Source: an uncultured Roseovarius sp.
GTDB lineage: Bacteria; Pseudomonadota; Alphaproteobacteria; Rhodobacterales; Rhodobacteraceae
DNA: 10,791 nt
Reading direction: 5' to 3'
NCBI GenBank assembly: GCA_934501475.1
Contig: CAKSUL010000057.1
Location: forward strand, 1 to 10,791
Shown here: positions 1 to 7,492 of the stretch, piece after piece
Layout of the letters: every line of letters begins with the position of its first letter
Position numbering within the stretch: position 1 is the first letter of the stretch
Notes under the pieces: generated by a model
What the model was told of the DNA's origin: nothing
Database searches by the model: none
Seen by the model: the letters and a program-made list of their open reading frames with translations, nothing else
Position numbers and translations under genes: made by a program

Positions 1-524
1 TCGGCGGTGTGACCGGCGTTGTCCTGGCGCAGGCGGGCGTGGACCGGGCCTATCACGATACATATTACGTGGTGGCGCATTTCCACTATGTGATGTCGCT
101 GGGCGCGGTGTTCGCGATCTTTGCCGGGATGTATTTCTGGATCGGCAAGATGTCGGGGCGCCAATATCCTGAATGGGCCGGCAAGCTGCATTTCTGGATG
201 TTCTTCATCGGCGCGAACGTGACGTTCTTCCCGCAGCACTTCCTCGGACGCCAGGGGATGCCGCGTCGCTATATCGACTATCCCGAGGCGTTCGCCTTCT
301 GGAACTACTGGTCCAGCCTGGGCGCGTTCCTGTCCTTTGCGTCCTTCGTCCTGTTCTTCGGCATCATGATCTACACCCTGATGCGAGGCGCGCGGATCAC
401 CGAGAACAACTATTGGAACGAATATGCCGATACGCTGGAATGGACCCTGCCCAGCCCGCCGCCCGAACACACGTTCGAGCAGCTGCCAAAGCAGGAAGAC
501 TGGGACAAGAGTCACGCGCACTGA
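1..524 (+). CDS. ctaD: Cytochrome c oxidase subunit I (aa3 type), C-terminal part
   Basis: This is the catalytic subunit of the aa3-type heme-copper oxidase of the cytoplasmic membrane, which reduces O2 with electrons from cytochrome c and pumps protons. Only the last ~173 codons are present; the 5' end lies left of the window and the frame is open from base 3. The sequence [13 protein letters not shown] is the family signature: the His at 78-80 is the expected axial ligand of heme a3 and the His at 84-86 that of heme a, and the preceding His-Asp pair is the usual Mg/proton-exit site. Three hydrophobic segments follow (about 93-150, 189-246 and 306-384), corresponding to helices X to XII, then a hydrophilic cytoplasmic tail ending in TGA. 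The GTG at base 9 is internal and not a start. A strong terminator follows 25 nt after the stop, so ctaD is the last gene of its transcript. Family assignment is essentially certain; which of several paralogues it is cannot be told. Confidence 0.97.
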   Translation, partial: GGVTGVVLAQAGVDRAYHDTYYVVAHFHYVMSLGAVFAIFAGMYFWIGKMSGRQYPEWAGKLHFWMFFIGANVTFFPQHFLGRQGMPRRYIDYPEAFAFWNYWSSLGAFLSFASFVLFFGIMIYTLMRGARITENNYWNEYADTLEWTLPSPPPEHTFEQLPKQEDWDKSHAH

Positions 525-549
525 TCCCTGATCCGAACCGGCACAATAT

Positions 550-582
550 AAAAGGCCCCGAAGTTCCGCTTCGGGGCCTTTT
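550..582 (+). terminator. Intrinsic terminator after ctaD
   Basis: A perfect 14-bp stem (550-563 with 569-582) with a 5-nt loop, TTCCG, lies 25 nt after the ctaD stop. The left arm begins AAAA and the right arm ends TTTT around a GGCCCC/GGGGCC core, which is the classic Rho-independent layout. The T run is short (four bases) and is itself paired. Because of the A/T ends the hairpin could work on either strand, but no minus-strand gene ends here. Confidence 0.9.
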
Positions 583-684
583 GCCTGCGCGCGCCGGATT
601 TCGCGGCGACGCCAGAAAACGCAAACGCAGTAATTGGTGGTTAACAAGTCCGGTCTAATTTGATGGAAACCGGGGAATGCTGCT

Positions 685-1809
685 GTGCTTGCAAAACTGT
701 CACGCCATATCGTCTTGTTGGGGCTTGTCGCTGTTCTGGGTGGCGTTCTGGGCGCGTGCAGCGTGCCGCGCGGGGCGGCGCTTCGCTCGGAGATCCTGAG
801 TGAAGGCGATGGTGGTGATCCCGGTTATGCGGTGGTGGCGGTGACGCGCGCCAATACCGATCTGATCGCCGGGTGGCCCGCGCCGGGGGATGGCACGCGC
901 CATCGCTGGCTGCCGGGCGGGCGCGGATCAGGTGCGCCGCTGATCGCTGTGGGGGACGCGCTGGACATCGTGATCTGGGACAGTCAGGAAAACTCACTGC
1001 TGATCAGTGAGGGTGAGACGCGCAGCGATATGCCCACCGTCACCGTCTCCGAAGCGGGAACGGTTTTCCTGCCCTATATCGGCAAGGTGGCGGTTGCGGG
1101 GCTGACCCCCGACGCCGCGCGTGACCGGGTGCAGGGCGAACTGACGCGCATATCGGATTCGGTTCAGGTGCAACTGGATGCAACCGCCGGGCGCACCCGG
1201 ATGATCGACCTTGTCGGTGGCGTGGCACGTCCGGGGCGCTATCCGCTCGAGGATCGCGACACAGGTGTTCTCAGCGTGCTGGCCATGGGCGGGGGCATCG
1301 CGCCGGGCCTGCGGCATCCGCTGGTGCGGCTTTTGCGCGGCGGCGCGACCTATGAAATACGGGCTGAAACCCTGCTGGCCGATGCGCAGGCCAACACGCT
1401 GCTGCGCGCCGGTGACAGGCTGAGCGTGGTCGAGGACAGCCGCAGCTACAACGCGCTTGGCGCATCGGGCGCCGAGAGGGTGATCCATTTCACCACCGAA
1501 AACCTGAGCGCGATGCAGGCCCTCTCCGAGATCGGCGGCCTGGCCGATAGCCGCGCCAATCCCGCCGGGGTGCTGGTGCTGCGCGATTACGGCGCGCATC
1601 AACTGGGCGATGGCACAAGCGGTCCAGAGATGGCGCAGGTGGTGTTCACCATTGATCTGACGTCTGCCGATGGCCTGTTCGCCGCGCGCCGTTTTCTCAT
1701 TCAGCCGGGTGATACCGTTCTGGTGACCGAATCGCCGCTGACCCAATTGCGCACGGTTCTGGGCGTGTTCGGCGCGGGGCTGGGCGTGGGCCGCGCAGTG
1801 GACGGGTAG
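685..1809 (+). CDS. Polysaccharide export outer-membrane lipoprotein (Wza/KpsD type)
   Basis: Proteins of this family form the outer-membrane channel through which capsule or exopolysaccharide leaves the cell. The 374-aa product, close to the length of E. coli Wza, starts at GTG with GGGGAA (672-677) upstream; no in-frame ATG precedes it. It opens with a lipoprotein signal: two basic residues, a hydrophobic stretch at ~9-22, and the lipobox LGAC with the lipid-bearing Cys25. Residues ~86-165 (from IAVGDALDIVIW to VQVQLD) are the polysaccharide export domain. Residues ~171-250 (IDLVGGVARPGRYPL, then AGDRLSVVED) look like a first SLBB domain, and ~255-347 (ending IQPGDTVLV) like a second. The last ~25 residues are glycine- and leucine-rich and may be the membrane-spanning helix seen in Wza. 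No wzc, wzb, transferase or polymerase gene is adjacent, so this is an isolated exporter gene and its polymer is unknown. It converges on the next gene with a 10-nt gap. Confidence 0.88.
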   Translation: MLAKLSRHIVLLGLVAVLGGVLGACSVPRGAALRSEILSEGDGGDPGYAVVAVTRANTDLIAGWPAPGDGTRHRWLPGGRGSGAPLIAVGDALDIVIWDSQENSLLISEGETRSDMPTVTVSEAGTVFLPYIGKVAVAGLTPDAARDRVQGELTRISDSVQVQLDATAGRTRMIDLVGGVARPGRYPLEDRDTGVLSVLAMGGGIAPGLRHPLVRLLRGGATYEIRAETLLADAQANTLLRAGDRLSVVEDSRSYNALGASGAERVIHFTTENLSAMQALSEIGGLADSRANPAGVLVLRDYGAHQLGDGTSGPEMAQVVFTIDLTSADGLFAARRFLIQPGDTVLVTESPLTQLRTVLGVFGAGLGVGRAVDG

Positions 1810-1823
1810 GGCGCGGCGCCTAC
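1806..1823. terminator. Small hairpin spanning two convergent stop codons
   Basis: GTAGG (1806-1810) can pair with CCTAC (1819-1823), and with G1811 bulged two more pairs (1812-1813 with 1817-1818) extend the stem to 7 bp. The structure covers the TAG of the export lipoprotein and the TAG of the opposing glycosylase gene, separated by 10 nt. No T tract follows on either strand, so it is at best a weak bidirectional terminator. Confidence 0.3.
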
Positions 1824-2989
1824 ATGTCCGGGATGGCCCAGCGGATATCCCTGACCCCGGCGAGGCGGGCAAAGCGGGTCAACTCGCCCTCCAGCCGGCT
1901 CCGCCGCGCCGCCCCCCATTTCACACCGGGTTCGGGCCACAGCCCGCTCACCGTCAGCCAGCCGGCGGCGCGATCGGCCTTGACCTCGATCCGGCCCACG
2001 AAGCGGTCCCCCTCCAGCAGGGGATAGACGTAATATCCCCAAAGGCGCTGCGCCTGTGGCACGAACATCTCGTTGCGATAGCGCAGGCCGAACAGGCGCT
2101 CCAGCCGCGCGCGGTCGCGGATCGCCGGATCGAACGGGTTGAGGATGCGCAGGCGTGTGCTGGGGGCAGGGATTTTGGCCAGACGCTCTTCCATGTCGGG
2201 AAGGGCCATGGCGGTGCTGAGGCTGCCATCCGCCGCCTCGATGCGCACCGGGACAAGGTCGCGCCGCGCCGCGCACCAGGCGCGGGTCTCACGCGCATCC
2301 GTCACCGCCCAGAACCGCTGCACCTCGCCCGGGGTGGCGATGCCCAGCCGGTCCATCGCCTGATCGCACAGCCGGCGCGCCTGCGTGGCCTCATCCGGCC
2401 CCTCGCGCAGATGCGCGGGAAAGACCCGCTCGCCCAGATCATAGAATTTCACGAAATTCTCACGGTGCGACGTGGCCAGATCGCCCGCATACCACATCTG
2501 ATCCAGTGCTTTCTTGTGCGGCGGGCGCGCCCACATCTCGCGGGTGGTGGGCTGCGTTTCAAAGGCATGGGTGGATAGCGGCCCCTCGGCCTCGATCCGC
2601 TTGCGGATGCCGGCGATCTCGCGTTGCGCAAGGCCGGATTGATACCATGCGGCATTGGCGGCCCTTTTTCCCAGACGCCGGAACTGCCGCTGCCACATCG
2701 GCAGGACCTCGACCGGGATCAGCGAGGCGTCATGGGTGAAATGCTCGAACAACAGCCGCTCGCGGCCCAGCAGCGGCCACAGCATGTGTTCACGGTAATT
2801 CTGATTGCGGCTCCACAGGATGTGGTGATGGGCGCGGCTGACATTGCGGATCGTGTCGATCTGCAAGAAGCCCAGATGCCGGATCATCGCCATCACATCG
2901 ACCGGACCGACCGGCGTGTGCGCCAATCCGTTCGCCTCCAGCCACAGATGCCGTGCGGCGCGGTTCGGGATGGTCAGGGGGTGCGTCAC
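1820..2989 (-). CDS. ycaQ: YcaQ/AlkX-family DNA glycosylase (winged-helix protein)
   Basis: The 389-aa product belongs to the winged-helix family of YcaQ (AlkX) and AlkZ. E. coli YcaQ is a base-excision glycosylase that removes alkylated bases and unhooks interstrand crosslinks. Residues 43-45 are Gln-Ile-Asp within LGFLQIDTIRNVSRAHHHI, matching the Q-phi-D catalytic motif of the YcaQ branch rather than the Q-phi-Q of AlkZ. Further family blocks are LFEHFTHDASLIP (~80-95), NPFDPAIRDRARLERLFG and the C-terminal GYYVYPLLEGDRFVGRIEVKADR. Length is close to E. coli YcaQ (about 410 aa). The start is GTG at 2989; no good Shine-Dalgarno precedes it, and an ATG at 2994 in another frame hits a stop after two codons. 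The stop codon of the upstream secreted-protein gene lies 14 nt before the GTG, so translation may be coupled. Family membership is clear; activity on crosslinks is inferred from homology. Confidence 0.8.
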   Translation of the reverse strand: MTHPLTIPNRAARHLWLEANGLAHTPVGPVDVMAMIRHLGFLQIDTIRNVSRAHHHILWSRNQNYREHMLWPLLGRERLLFEHFTHDASLIPVEVLPMWQRQFRRLGKRAANAAWYQSGLAQREIAGIRKRIEAEGPLSTHAFETQPTTREMWARPPHKKALDQMWYAGDLATSHRENFVKFYDLGERVFPAHLREGPDEATQARRLCDQAMDRLGIATPGEVQRFWAVTDARETRAWCAARRDLVPVRIEAADGSLSTAMALPDMEERLAKIPAPSTRLRILNPFDPAIRDRARLERLFGLRYRNEMFVPQAQRLWGYYVYPLLEGDRFVGRIEVKADRAAGWLTVSGLWPEPGVKWGAARRSRLEGELTRFARLAGVRDIRWAIPDM

Positions 2990-3003
2990 GTCATGGCGCC
3001 GTG

Positions 3004-3789
3004 TCAGGGCGTGCTGATCAGGATCAGCGCATCGCGCAGATCGCGCCCCTCAAGCGACAGCACGGCGGCGTTGAACAACCGGCCGGCGGCGCAGGCATGC
3101 CTGTTGCTGGCGCGTCGCAGATCGCCAAAGGCCGCCATGATCTGCTGGCTATCGGGCTGGGCGGCGATCTGGGTGACCAGGGCCTTGAACACGATCTCTT
3201 CGATCCGGGCCTGCGCGCTTGCGCTCAGGCTGCGGGGGGCGCGGCTGGTGCCAAAGCGCGCGGCGTCAATCTGGATGCGGTAATATTCGCGCAGCGCCGG
3301 CGTGTTCAGCTTGGCGGCGACGCGTGACGTTGCATCCGACAACTCGCGCGGCGAAAGCTGATCCTTGACCGCCAGACCGCATTCACGGATGGGCATTGCG
3401 TTCAGCACGGTCTGCGCCACCAGGTGATAATAGCGCAGATCGCGCAGCGGCACATGGGTGATGCCCCGGTCGATCAACTGCCACAACAGGCCCTGTGCCC
3501 CGGTGACGACGATGTCGGGATGTTTCTGGAACCCCAGTACCTGATCCGCGATATATCCGGCGATCTTCGGATCGTTCATCATCCGCTGCACCTGACCGAC
3601 GGCCAGTTCGAGGTTCTCGCCCTTGAAACCCAGCCTTACCAGATCCGCGCGCACCGGTTCGCTCTCGAACAGGCGGCCCAGAAGGCGGACGATATCGGCC
3701 TTGCTTACGCCATCGGCGGTGCGTTCCTGCGCCAGCAGGGGCGGTGTGATCCACAGGCATAGGCATAACAGGGCGATGAATCTGCGCAA
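3004..3789 (-). CDS. Conserved-looking secreted protein of unknown function
   Basis: I do not recognise this family. The most likely start is TTG at 3789, preceded by AGGAAAGG with a 9-nt gap, giving 261 aa. No in-frame ATG exists nearby; a GTG about 50 nt further upstream is a possible alternative. From the TTG the protein has a clean Sec signal peptide: MRRF, a hydrophobic core (residues ~4-15, IALLCLCLWIT), then PPLLAQ with probable cleavage near residue 20-21. The mature part (~240 aa) is mostly predicted helix, rich in Arg, Leu and Ala, without membrane spans. It contains two Cys, one in MPIRECGLAV and one in NRHACAAGRLF near the C-terminus, which could form a periplasmic disulfide. It is followed after 14 nt by the YcaQ-like glycosylase gene and is probably co-transcribed with it. 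Regular codon use and a long clean frame support a real gene; function is open. Confidence 0.75.
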   Translation of the reverse strand: MRRFIALLCLCLWITPPLLAQERTADGVSKADIVRLLGRLFESEPVRADLVRLGFKGENLELAVGQVQRMMNDPKIAGYIADQVLGFQKHPDIVVTGAQGLLWQLIDRGITHVPLRDLRYYHLVAQTVLNAMPIRECGLAVKDQLSPRELSDATSRVAAKLNTPALREYYRIQIDAARFGTSRAPRSLSASAQARIEEIVFKALVTQIAAQPDSQQIMAAFGDLRRASNRHACAAGRLFNAAVLSLEGRDLRDALILISTP

Positions 3790-3933
3790 GGGAAACGGCC
3801 TTTCCTGGCATTGAGGGGGGTAGACCCCATGGCAGCGCACTGTGCATCGGTTCGTGCGCCAATGGCAAGGTGGCGGATGGTGGCAGGCGGAAACAGGCAG
3901 GGGCGCGGCAGGATCGCGTCGCCGGCCATCCGG

Positions 3934-3942
3934 TGATATTAT
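3934..3942 (+). promoter_or_regulatory. Candidate extended -10 promoter for panBC
   Basis: TGATATTAT contains TATTAT (3937-3942), five of six matches to the -10 consensus, directly preceded by the TGN of an extended -10 element. No convincing -35 box lies 16-18 nt upstream, which is usual for extended -10 promoters. Transcription would start near 3949 and give a panB 5' UTR of about 80 nt that contains the palindrome at 3971-3984. This is a prediction from pattern only. Confidence 0.35.
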
Positions 3943-3970
3943 GACCCGGGCGGGCCAAGAGAGTTGTGGA

Positions 3971-3984
3971 AATGGCCGGCCATT
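3971..3984. promoter_or_regulatory. Perfect 14-bp palindrome upstream of panB
   Basis: AATGGCCGGCCATT is exactly self-complementary and ends 43 nt before the panB start codon, in the gap between the divergent secreted-protein gene and panB. It could be an operator, or in RNA a 5-bp hairpin with a CCGG loop. A related core, CCGGCCATCCGG, sits about 50 nt upstream (near 3922-3933). No known regulator site was recognised. Confidence 0.3.
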
Positions 3985-4027
3985 CTTGCTAGATGGTGCC
4001 GCAACGCAGCAAATTCCGGAGCCTGAG

Positions 4028-4855
4028 ATGAGCGCGACCGCCCGAAAAACCGCCCCGATGCCGGGGGATATCAAGGCGGCCAAAGGTGGCGTGCCTCTGG
4101 TCAGCCTGACCGCCTACACAACCCCGATGGCGCAGATGATGGATGCCCATTGCGATTTCGTGCTGGTCGGCGACAGTGTCGGGATGGTGCTGCATGGCCT
4201 GTCCTCGACGCTGGGCGTGACCATGGAGATGATGATCCTGCACGGGCAGGCTGTCGCGCGCGGGCTGAAGCGGGCGATGCTGGTCGTGGACATGCCCTTC
4301 GGCAGCTATGAAGAAAGCCCCGAACAGGCGTTTCGCAACTGCGCGCGCATGATGCGGGAAACCGGCTGCGCCGCGGTCAAGCTGGAAGGCGGCGCGCATA
4401 TGGCCGACACGATCGCCTTTCTGGCGAAACGTGGCGTGCCGGTGATGGCCCATGTCGGGCTGACGCCGCAATCCATCAACACGCTTGGCGGCTACAAGGT
4501 GCAGGGCCGCGATGCGGATGCGGCGGCGCTGCGGGCGGATGCCATTGCCGTGGCGCGCGCGGGGGCCTTTGCCGTGGTGCTGGAAAAGGTGCCGGCCCGT
4601 CTTGCCGATCAGATCACCTCCGAAGTGGCGATTCCCACCATCGGCATCGGCGCATCGGCGGGCTGCGACGGGCAGATCCTCGTCGTCGATGACATGCTGG
4701 GCCTGTTCACGGCGTTCAAGCCGAAATTCGTCAAACGCTATGCGACATTGGGCGAACAGGGCGAGGCCGCGATTGCCGCCTATGCCGCCGATGTGCGCAG
4801 CCGCGCCTTTCCCGCCGCCGAACATGTCTTTGCCGACACGGCCCCCGGAGAATGA
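4028..4855 (+). CDS. panB: 3-methyl-2-oxobutanoate hydroxymethyltransferase
   Basis: PanB transfers a hydroxymethyl group from 5,10-methylene-tetrahydrofolate to alpha-ketoisovalerate, giving ketopantoate, the first committed step of pantothenate synthesis in the cytoplasm. The 275-aa product has the expected length. Metal- and substrate-binding residues are in place: Asp49 in LVGDSVGMV, Asp88 in VVDMPFGSY, Glu120 in VKLEGG, and the likely catalytic Glu186 in VLEKVPA. The blocks [11 protein letters not shown] and LGGYKVQGR are also diagnostic. In the IGIGA block the residue after Ala is Ser (ASAGCDGQ), where Gly is usual; this is probably harmless. The ATG at 4028 is chosen because GGAG (4018-4021) lies 6 nt upstream; the open frame extends further left, but that part shows no family similarity. 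The last codons overlap panC as ATGA, so the two are translationally coupled. Confidence 0.97.
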   Translation: MSATARKTAPMPGDIKAAKGGVPLVSLTAYTTPMAQMMDAHCDFVLVGDSVGMVLHGLSSTLGVTMEMMILHGQAVARGLKRAMLVVDMPFGSYEESPEQAFRNCARMMRETGCAAVKLEGGAHMADTIAFLAKRGVPVMAHVGLTPQSINTLGGYKVQGRDADAAALRADAIAVARAGAFAVVLEKVPARLADQITSEVAIPTIGIGASAGCDGQILVVDDMLGLFTAFKPKFVKRYATLGEQGEAAIAAYAADVRSRAFPAAEHVFADTAPGE

Positions 4856-5703
4856 CCATTGCCCCCATTGTGCGCACGCTGTCCGACCTGCGCAACATGA
4901 CCGCCCCCTGGCGGCAGGCCGGACAAAGCATCGCCGTGGTGCCCACGATGGGCGCGCTGCACGACGGGCATCTGTCGCTGGTCGCGGCGGCCAAGGCGCG
5001 CTGCGAGCGGGTCATCGTCACCATTTTCGTGAACCCCAAACAGTTCAACAATCCCGACGATCTGGCGAATTATCCGCGCACCGAACAGGCCGATGCGCTG
5101 CGGCTCGAACGCTTTGACATCGACGCGATCTATGTGCCCGACGGCGCCCAGATCTATCCGCCGAATTTTGCCACCACCGTGTCGGTGGCGGGCCTCACCG
5201 ATGTCATGGACGGCGTGTTCCGCCCCGGCCATTTTGACGGCGTGGCCACCGTGGTCGCCAAGCTGTTCCTGCAAACCAGCGCCACGGACGCGTTTTTCGG
5301 CGAAAAGGATTTCCAGCAACTGGTGGTGGTGCGCCGCATGGCCGGTGATCTGGACATCCCCATCACCGTGCATGGCTGCCCCACCATCCGCGAGATCGAC
5401 GGCCTCGCCATGTCCTCGCGCAACCTGCTCTTGTCGGACCGCGCGCGCATCCGCGCCCCCCTCCTGCACCAAGAGATGGAGCGCATCGCCGACGGCCTCG
5501 CCAAGGATCAGCCCTTTGATGCCTTGCAGGCCAGCGCGCTGAGCCGGCTCGAGGCGGGCGGCTTCACCGCGGTCGACTATCTCGAGATGCGCGCCGCAGA
5601 TGACCTCTCGCTGCTCAGCGCGCCGATCCGCCCCGCGCGCCTGTTCGCGGCGGCCCATCTTGCCGGCGTGCGCCTGATCGACAATATCGCAATCCCCGCC
5701 TGA
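4852..5703 (+). CDS. panC: Pantothenate synthetase (pantoate--beta-alanine ligase)
   Basis: PanC condenses pantoate and beta-alanine with ATP, via a pantoyl-adenylate intermediate, to make pantothenate, the precursor of coenzyme A. The 283-aa product has the normal length and the nucleotidyltransferase signatures: [16 protein letters not shown], with the HxGH motif at His37 and His40; FVNPKQFN (~59-66); FGEKDFQQL (149-157); and the KMSKS-like MSSRN (187-191). The ATG at 4852 overlaps the panB stop by four bases (ATGA), the usual sign of coupled translation, so PanB and PanC are made from one message. Beta-alanine supply (panD) and ketopantoate reductase (panE) are not encoded in this window. 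No strong terminator follows; the next 160 nt are gene-free and end at the convergent serA gene. Confidence 0.97.
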   Translation: MTIAPIVRTLSDLRNMTAPWRQAGQSIAVVPTMGALHDGHLSLVAAAKARCERVIVTIFVNPKQFNNPDDLANYPRTEQADALRLERFDIDAIYVPDGAQIYPPNFATTVSVAGLTDVMDGVFRPGHFDGVATVVAKLFLQTSATDAFFGEKDFQQLVVVRRMAGDLDIPITVHGCPTIREIDGLAMSSRNLLLSDRARIRAPLLHQEMERIADGLAKDQPFDALQASALSRLEAGGFTAVDYLEMRAADDLSLLSAPIRPARLFAAAHLAGVRLIDNIAIPA

Positions 5704-5760
5704 GGCATGTCGCGGTGAATTGAATTCGCCAGCCGCCGTGAACGCATTCGCCGCGCCCCC

Positions 5761-5794
5761 GTTTCTTCTGGCCTGAAATATCCCCGCCGGAGGC
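5761..5794. other. Intergenic motif resembling a recurrent rhodobacteral element
   Basis: The gap between panC and serA holds CTTCTGGCCTGAAATATC followed by CCCGCCGGAGGC. From memory, very similar strings (a pyrimidine run, a GGCC box, then GAAATATCCCC and a GC-rich tail) recur between genes in Rhodobacterales chromosomes. The tail can fold as CCGGAGG against CCTGCCGG with one bulge. Only one copy is present here, so repeat status cannot be shown from the window. Confidence 0.35.
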
Positions 5795-5834
5795 TCCTGC
5801 CGGTGCCGCGATTCCATGGGTCCGAGGGGGTGGC

Positions 5835-5859
5835 GCGGCCCCCGCCATCCGGGGGCCGC
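5835..5859 (-). terminator. Hairpin terminator after serA
   Basis: A perfect 9-bp GC stem (5835-5843 with 5851-5859, GCGGCCCCC against GGGGGCCGC) with a 7-nt loop begins 7 nt past the serA stop codon. There is no U tract on the serA strand, so it may end transcription weakly, with Rho, or protect the 3' end of the serCA message. It could equally stop read-through from panBC on the other strand. Confidence 0.55.
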
Positions 5860-5866
5860 CTCGGCA

Positions 5867-7462
5867 TCAGCTCACATCGAATTGCAGCGGTTTGACCTGC
5901 TGGAAAAATCCGGTGTCGTGCAGCTTGGCGATCAGTTCGGCAGGCACCGGCACGTCCACATACAGAAGGGCAATCGCCTCACCGCCCGGCGCGGTGCGCC
6001 CAAGGGTGAAATTCGCGATATTGACGCCACTGCCCGCCATCGTCTGCCCAAGTGCGCCGATGATGCCCGGCTCGTCCCGGTTGGTGGTATACAGCATGTG
6101 CTGCCCGATCTCGGCGTCGATATTGATGCCCTTGATCTGGATGAACCGCGGCTTGCCATCGCTGAACACCGTCCCCCCGATCGAGCGTTCGCGCTTGGAT
6201 GTCACGACCGTCAGCTTGATATAGCCCTCGAACGCGCCGGATTTATCCTGCTTGGTGGTGCTGATCTTGATGCCGCGTTCCTTGGCGATCACCGGCGCGC
6301 TGACCATGTTCACCTCGGGGTTGACCGATTTCATGATTCCCGCGACCCCGGCACAGGTCAGCGCCTCGAGGTTCATCTCGGACACAACCCCGTCAAAGAG
6401 GATGTTGATCGCCTTGATCGGCTCATCGGTCATCTGCCCGATGAAGGCGCCCAGATGATCGGCCAGCTTGATCCAGGGGCCCATGACCTTGGCCTCTTTG
6501 GCCGTGACCGAGGGCATGTTCAGCGCGTTGGTCACCGCCCCGGTCAGCAGGTAATCCGACATCTGTTCGGCCACCTGAAGGGCGACGTTCTCCTGCGCCT
6601 CGGTGGTGGCGGCGCCCAGATGCGGGGTGCAGACCACGTTGGGGAGGTTGAACAGCGGGTTTTCGGTGGCAGGTTCCTGCGCGAACACGTCAAAGGCGGC
6701 CCCGGCGACATGGCCCGATTTCAGCAGATCGGCCAGCGCCTCTTCATCCACCAGCCCGCCGCGCGCGCAGTTGATGATGCGCACGCCCGGCTTGGTCTGC
6801 TCCAGCGCCTCGCGGCTCAGGATATTGCGGGTCTGGTCGGTCAGCGGCACATGCAGGGTGATGAAATCGGCCCGTTTCAGCAGCGCATCCAGTTCCACCT
6901 TCTCGACGCCCATCTTGTCGGCCTTGGTCTGGCTGAGAAACGGATCATAGGCGATCACCTTCATTTTCAGGCCGCGCGCCCGGTCACAGACGATCCCGCC
7001 GATATTGCCGGCCCCGATCACGCCCAGTGTCTTGTTGGTCAACTCGACCCCCATGAAGCGGGATTTCTCCCATTTGCCGGCATGGGTGCTGGCGCTGGCC
7101 TCGGGGATCTGGCGCGCCACGGCGAACATCATCGCGATGGCGTGTTCGGCGGTGGTGATCATGTTGCCGAAGGGCGTGTTCATCACGATCACCCCTTTTT
7201 TGCTGGCCGCCACCTTGTCGATATTGTCGGTGCCGATCCCGGCGCGCGCGATCACCTTGAGGTTGGTCGCCGCGTCGAGGATCTTGTCGGTCACCTTGGT
7301 GGCCGAGCGGATGGCAAGGCCGTCATACTGGCCGATCACCTCGGCCAGCTTGTCCTTGTCCTTGCCAAGATCGGGACGGAAATCGACGTCGATGCCGCGA
7401 TCGCGAAAGATCTGCACGGCGGTTTCGGACAGTTTGTCGGATACGAGAACTTTGGGAGCCAT
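5867..7462 (-). CDS. serA: D-3-phosphoglycerate dehydrogenase (long, ACT-containing form)
   Basis: SerA oxidises 3-phosphoglycerate to 3-phosphohydroxypyruvate with NAD, the first step of the phosphorylated serine pathway. From ATG 7462 the product is 531 aa, typical of the long SerA class. The NAD-binding fold carries GVIGAGNIGG (Gly150-x-Gly152-x-x-Gly155) with Asp173 at the end of the next strand. The catalytic set is Arg234 (NCARGGLVDE), Glu263 (AQEPATE) and His281 (CTPHLGAAT). The C-terminal third is the intervening domain followed by an ACT domain (final ~75 residues, ending FFQQVKPLQFDVS), the usual site of serine or other allosteric control. This start has AAGGA 8 nt upstream; an in-frame ATG 17 codons earlier falls inside a hairpin, lacks such a site and is less likely. 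It follows serC by 89 nt and is most likely in the same operon. Confidence 0.97.
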   Translation of the reverse strand: MAPKVLVSDKLSETAVQIFRDRGIDVDFRPDLGKDKDKLAEVIGQYDGLAIRSATKVTDKILDAATNLKVIARAGIGTDNIDKVAASKKGVIVMNTPFGNMITTAEHAIAMMFAVARQIPEASASTHAGKWEKSRFMGVELTNKTLGVIGAGNIGGIVCDRARGLKMKVIAYDPFLSQTKADKMGVEKVELDALLKRADFITLHVPLTDQTRNILSREALEQTKPGVRIINCARGGLVDEEALADLLKSGHVAGAAFDVFAQEPATENPLFNLPNVVCTPHLGAATTEAQENVALQVAEQMSDYLLTGAVTNALNMPSVTAKEAKVMGPWIKLADHLGAFIGQMTDEPIKAINILFDGVVSEMNLEALTCAGVAGIMKSVNPEVNMVSAPVIAKERGIKISTTKQDKSGAFEGYIKLTVVTSKRERSIGGTVFSDGKPRFIQIKGINIDAEIGQHMLYTTNRDEPGIIGALGQTMAGSGVNIANFTLGRTAPGGEAIALLYVDVPVPAELIAKLHDTGFFQQVKPLQFDVS

Positions 7463-7492
7463 CTTGAGCGTCCTTGATGAAATATCGCTGAC

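Noticed and set aside
641..661. Possible CtrA-like site or promoter (TTAAC with a TAATTT box) before the export gene
   Set aside because: Only one half-site is present, and the -35/-10 matches are three or four of six, so it is not distinguishable from chance.
994..1872. A 292-codon minus-strand open frame opposite the export lipoprotein gene
   Set aside because: It is antisense to a gene with a clear lipobox and export domain, and the translation shows no known motif.
3842..4027. N-terminal extension of PanB
   Set aside because: The extra 62 residues have no similarity to PanB, while ATG 4028 has a well-placed GGAG and gives the normal family length.
3790..4083. N-terminal extension of the secreted-protein frame beyond the TTG start
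   Set aside because: The extension would bury the signal peptide inside the protein and run into the panB coding region; the TTG start with AGGAAAGG upstream fits better.
5816..7477. A 553-codon plus-strand open frame opposite serA
   Set aside because: It is the mirror frame of a clearly real serA in GC-rich DNA. Its translation is rich in His, Gly, Asp and Arg with no recognisable domain, and it starts at an arbitrary ATG without a ribosome binding site.
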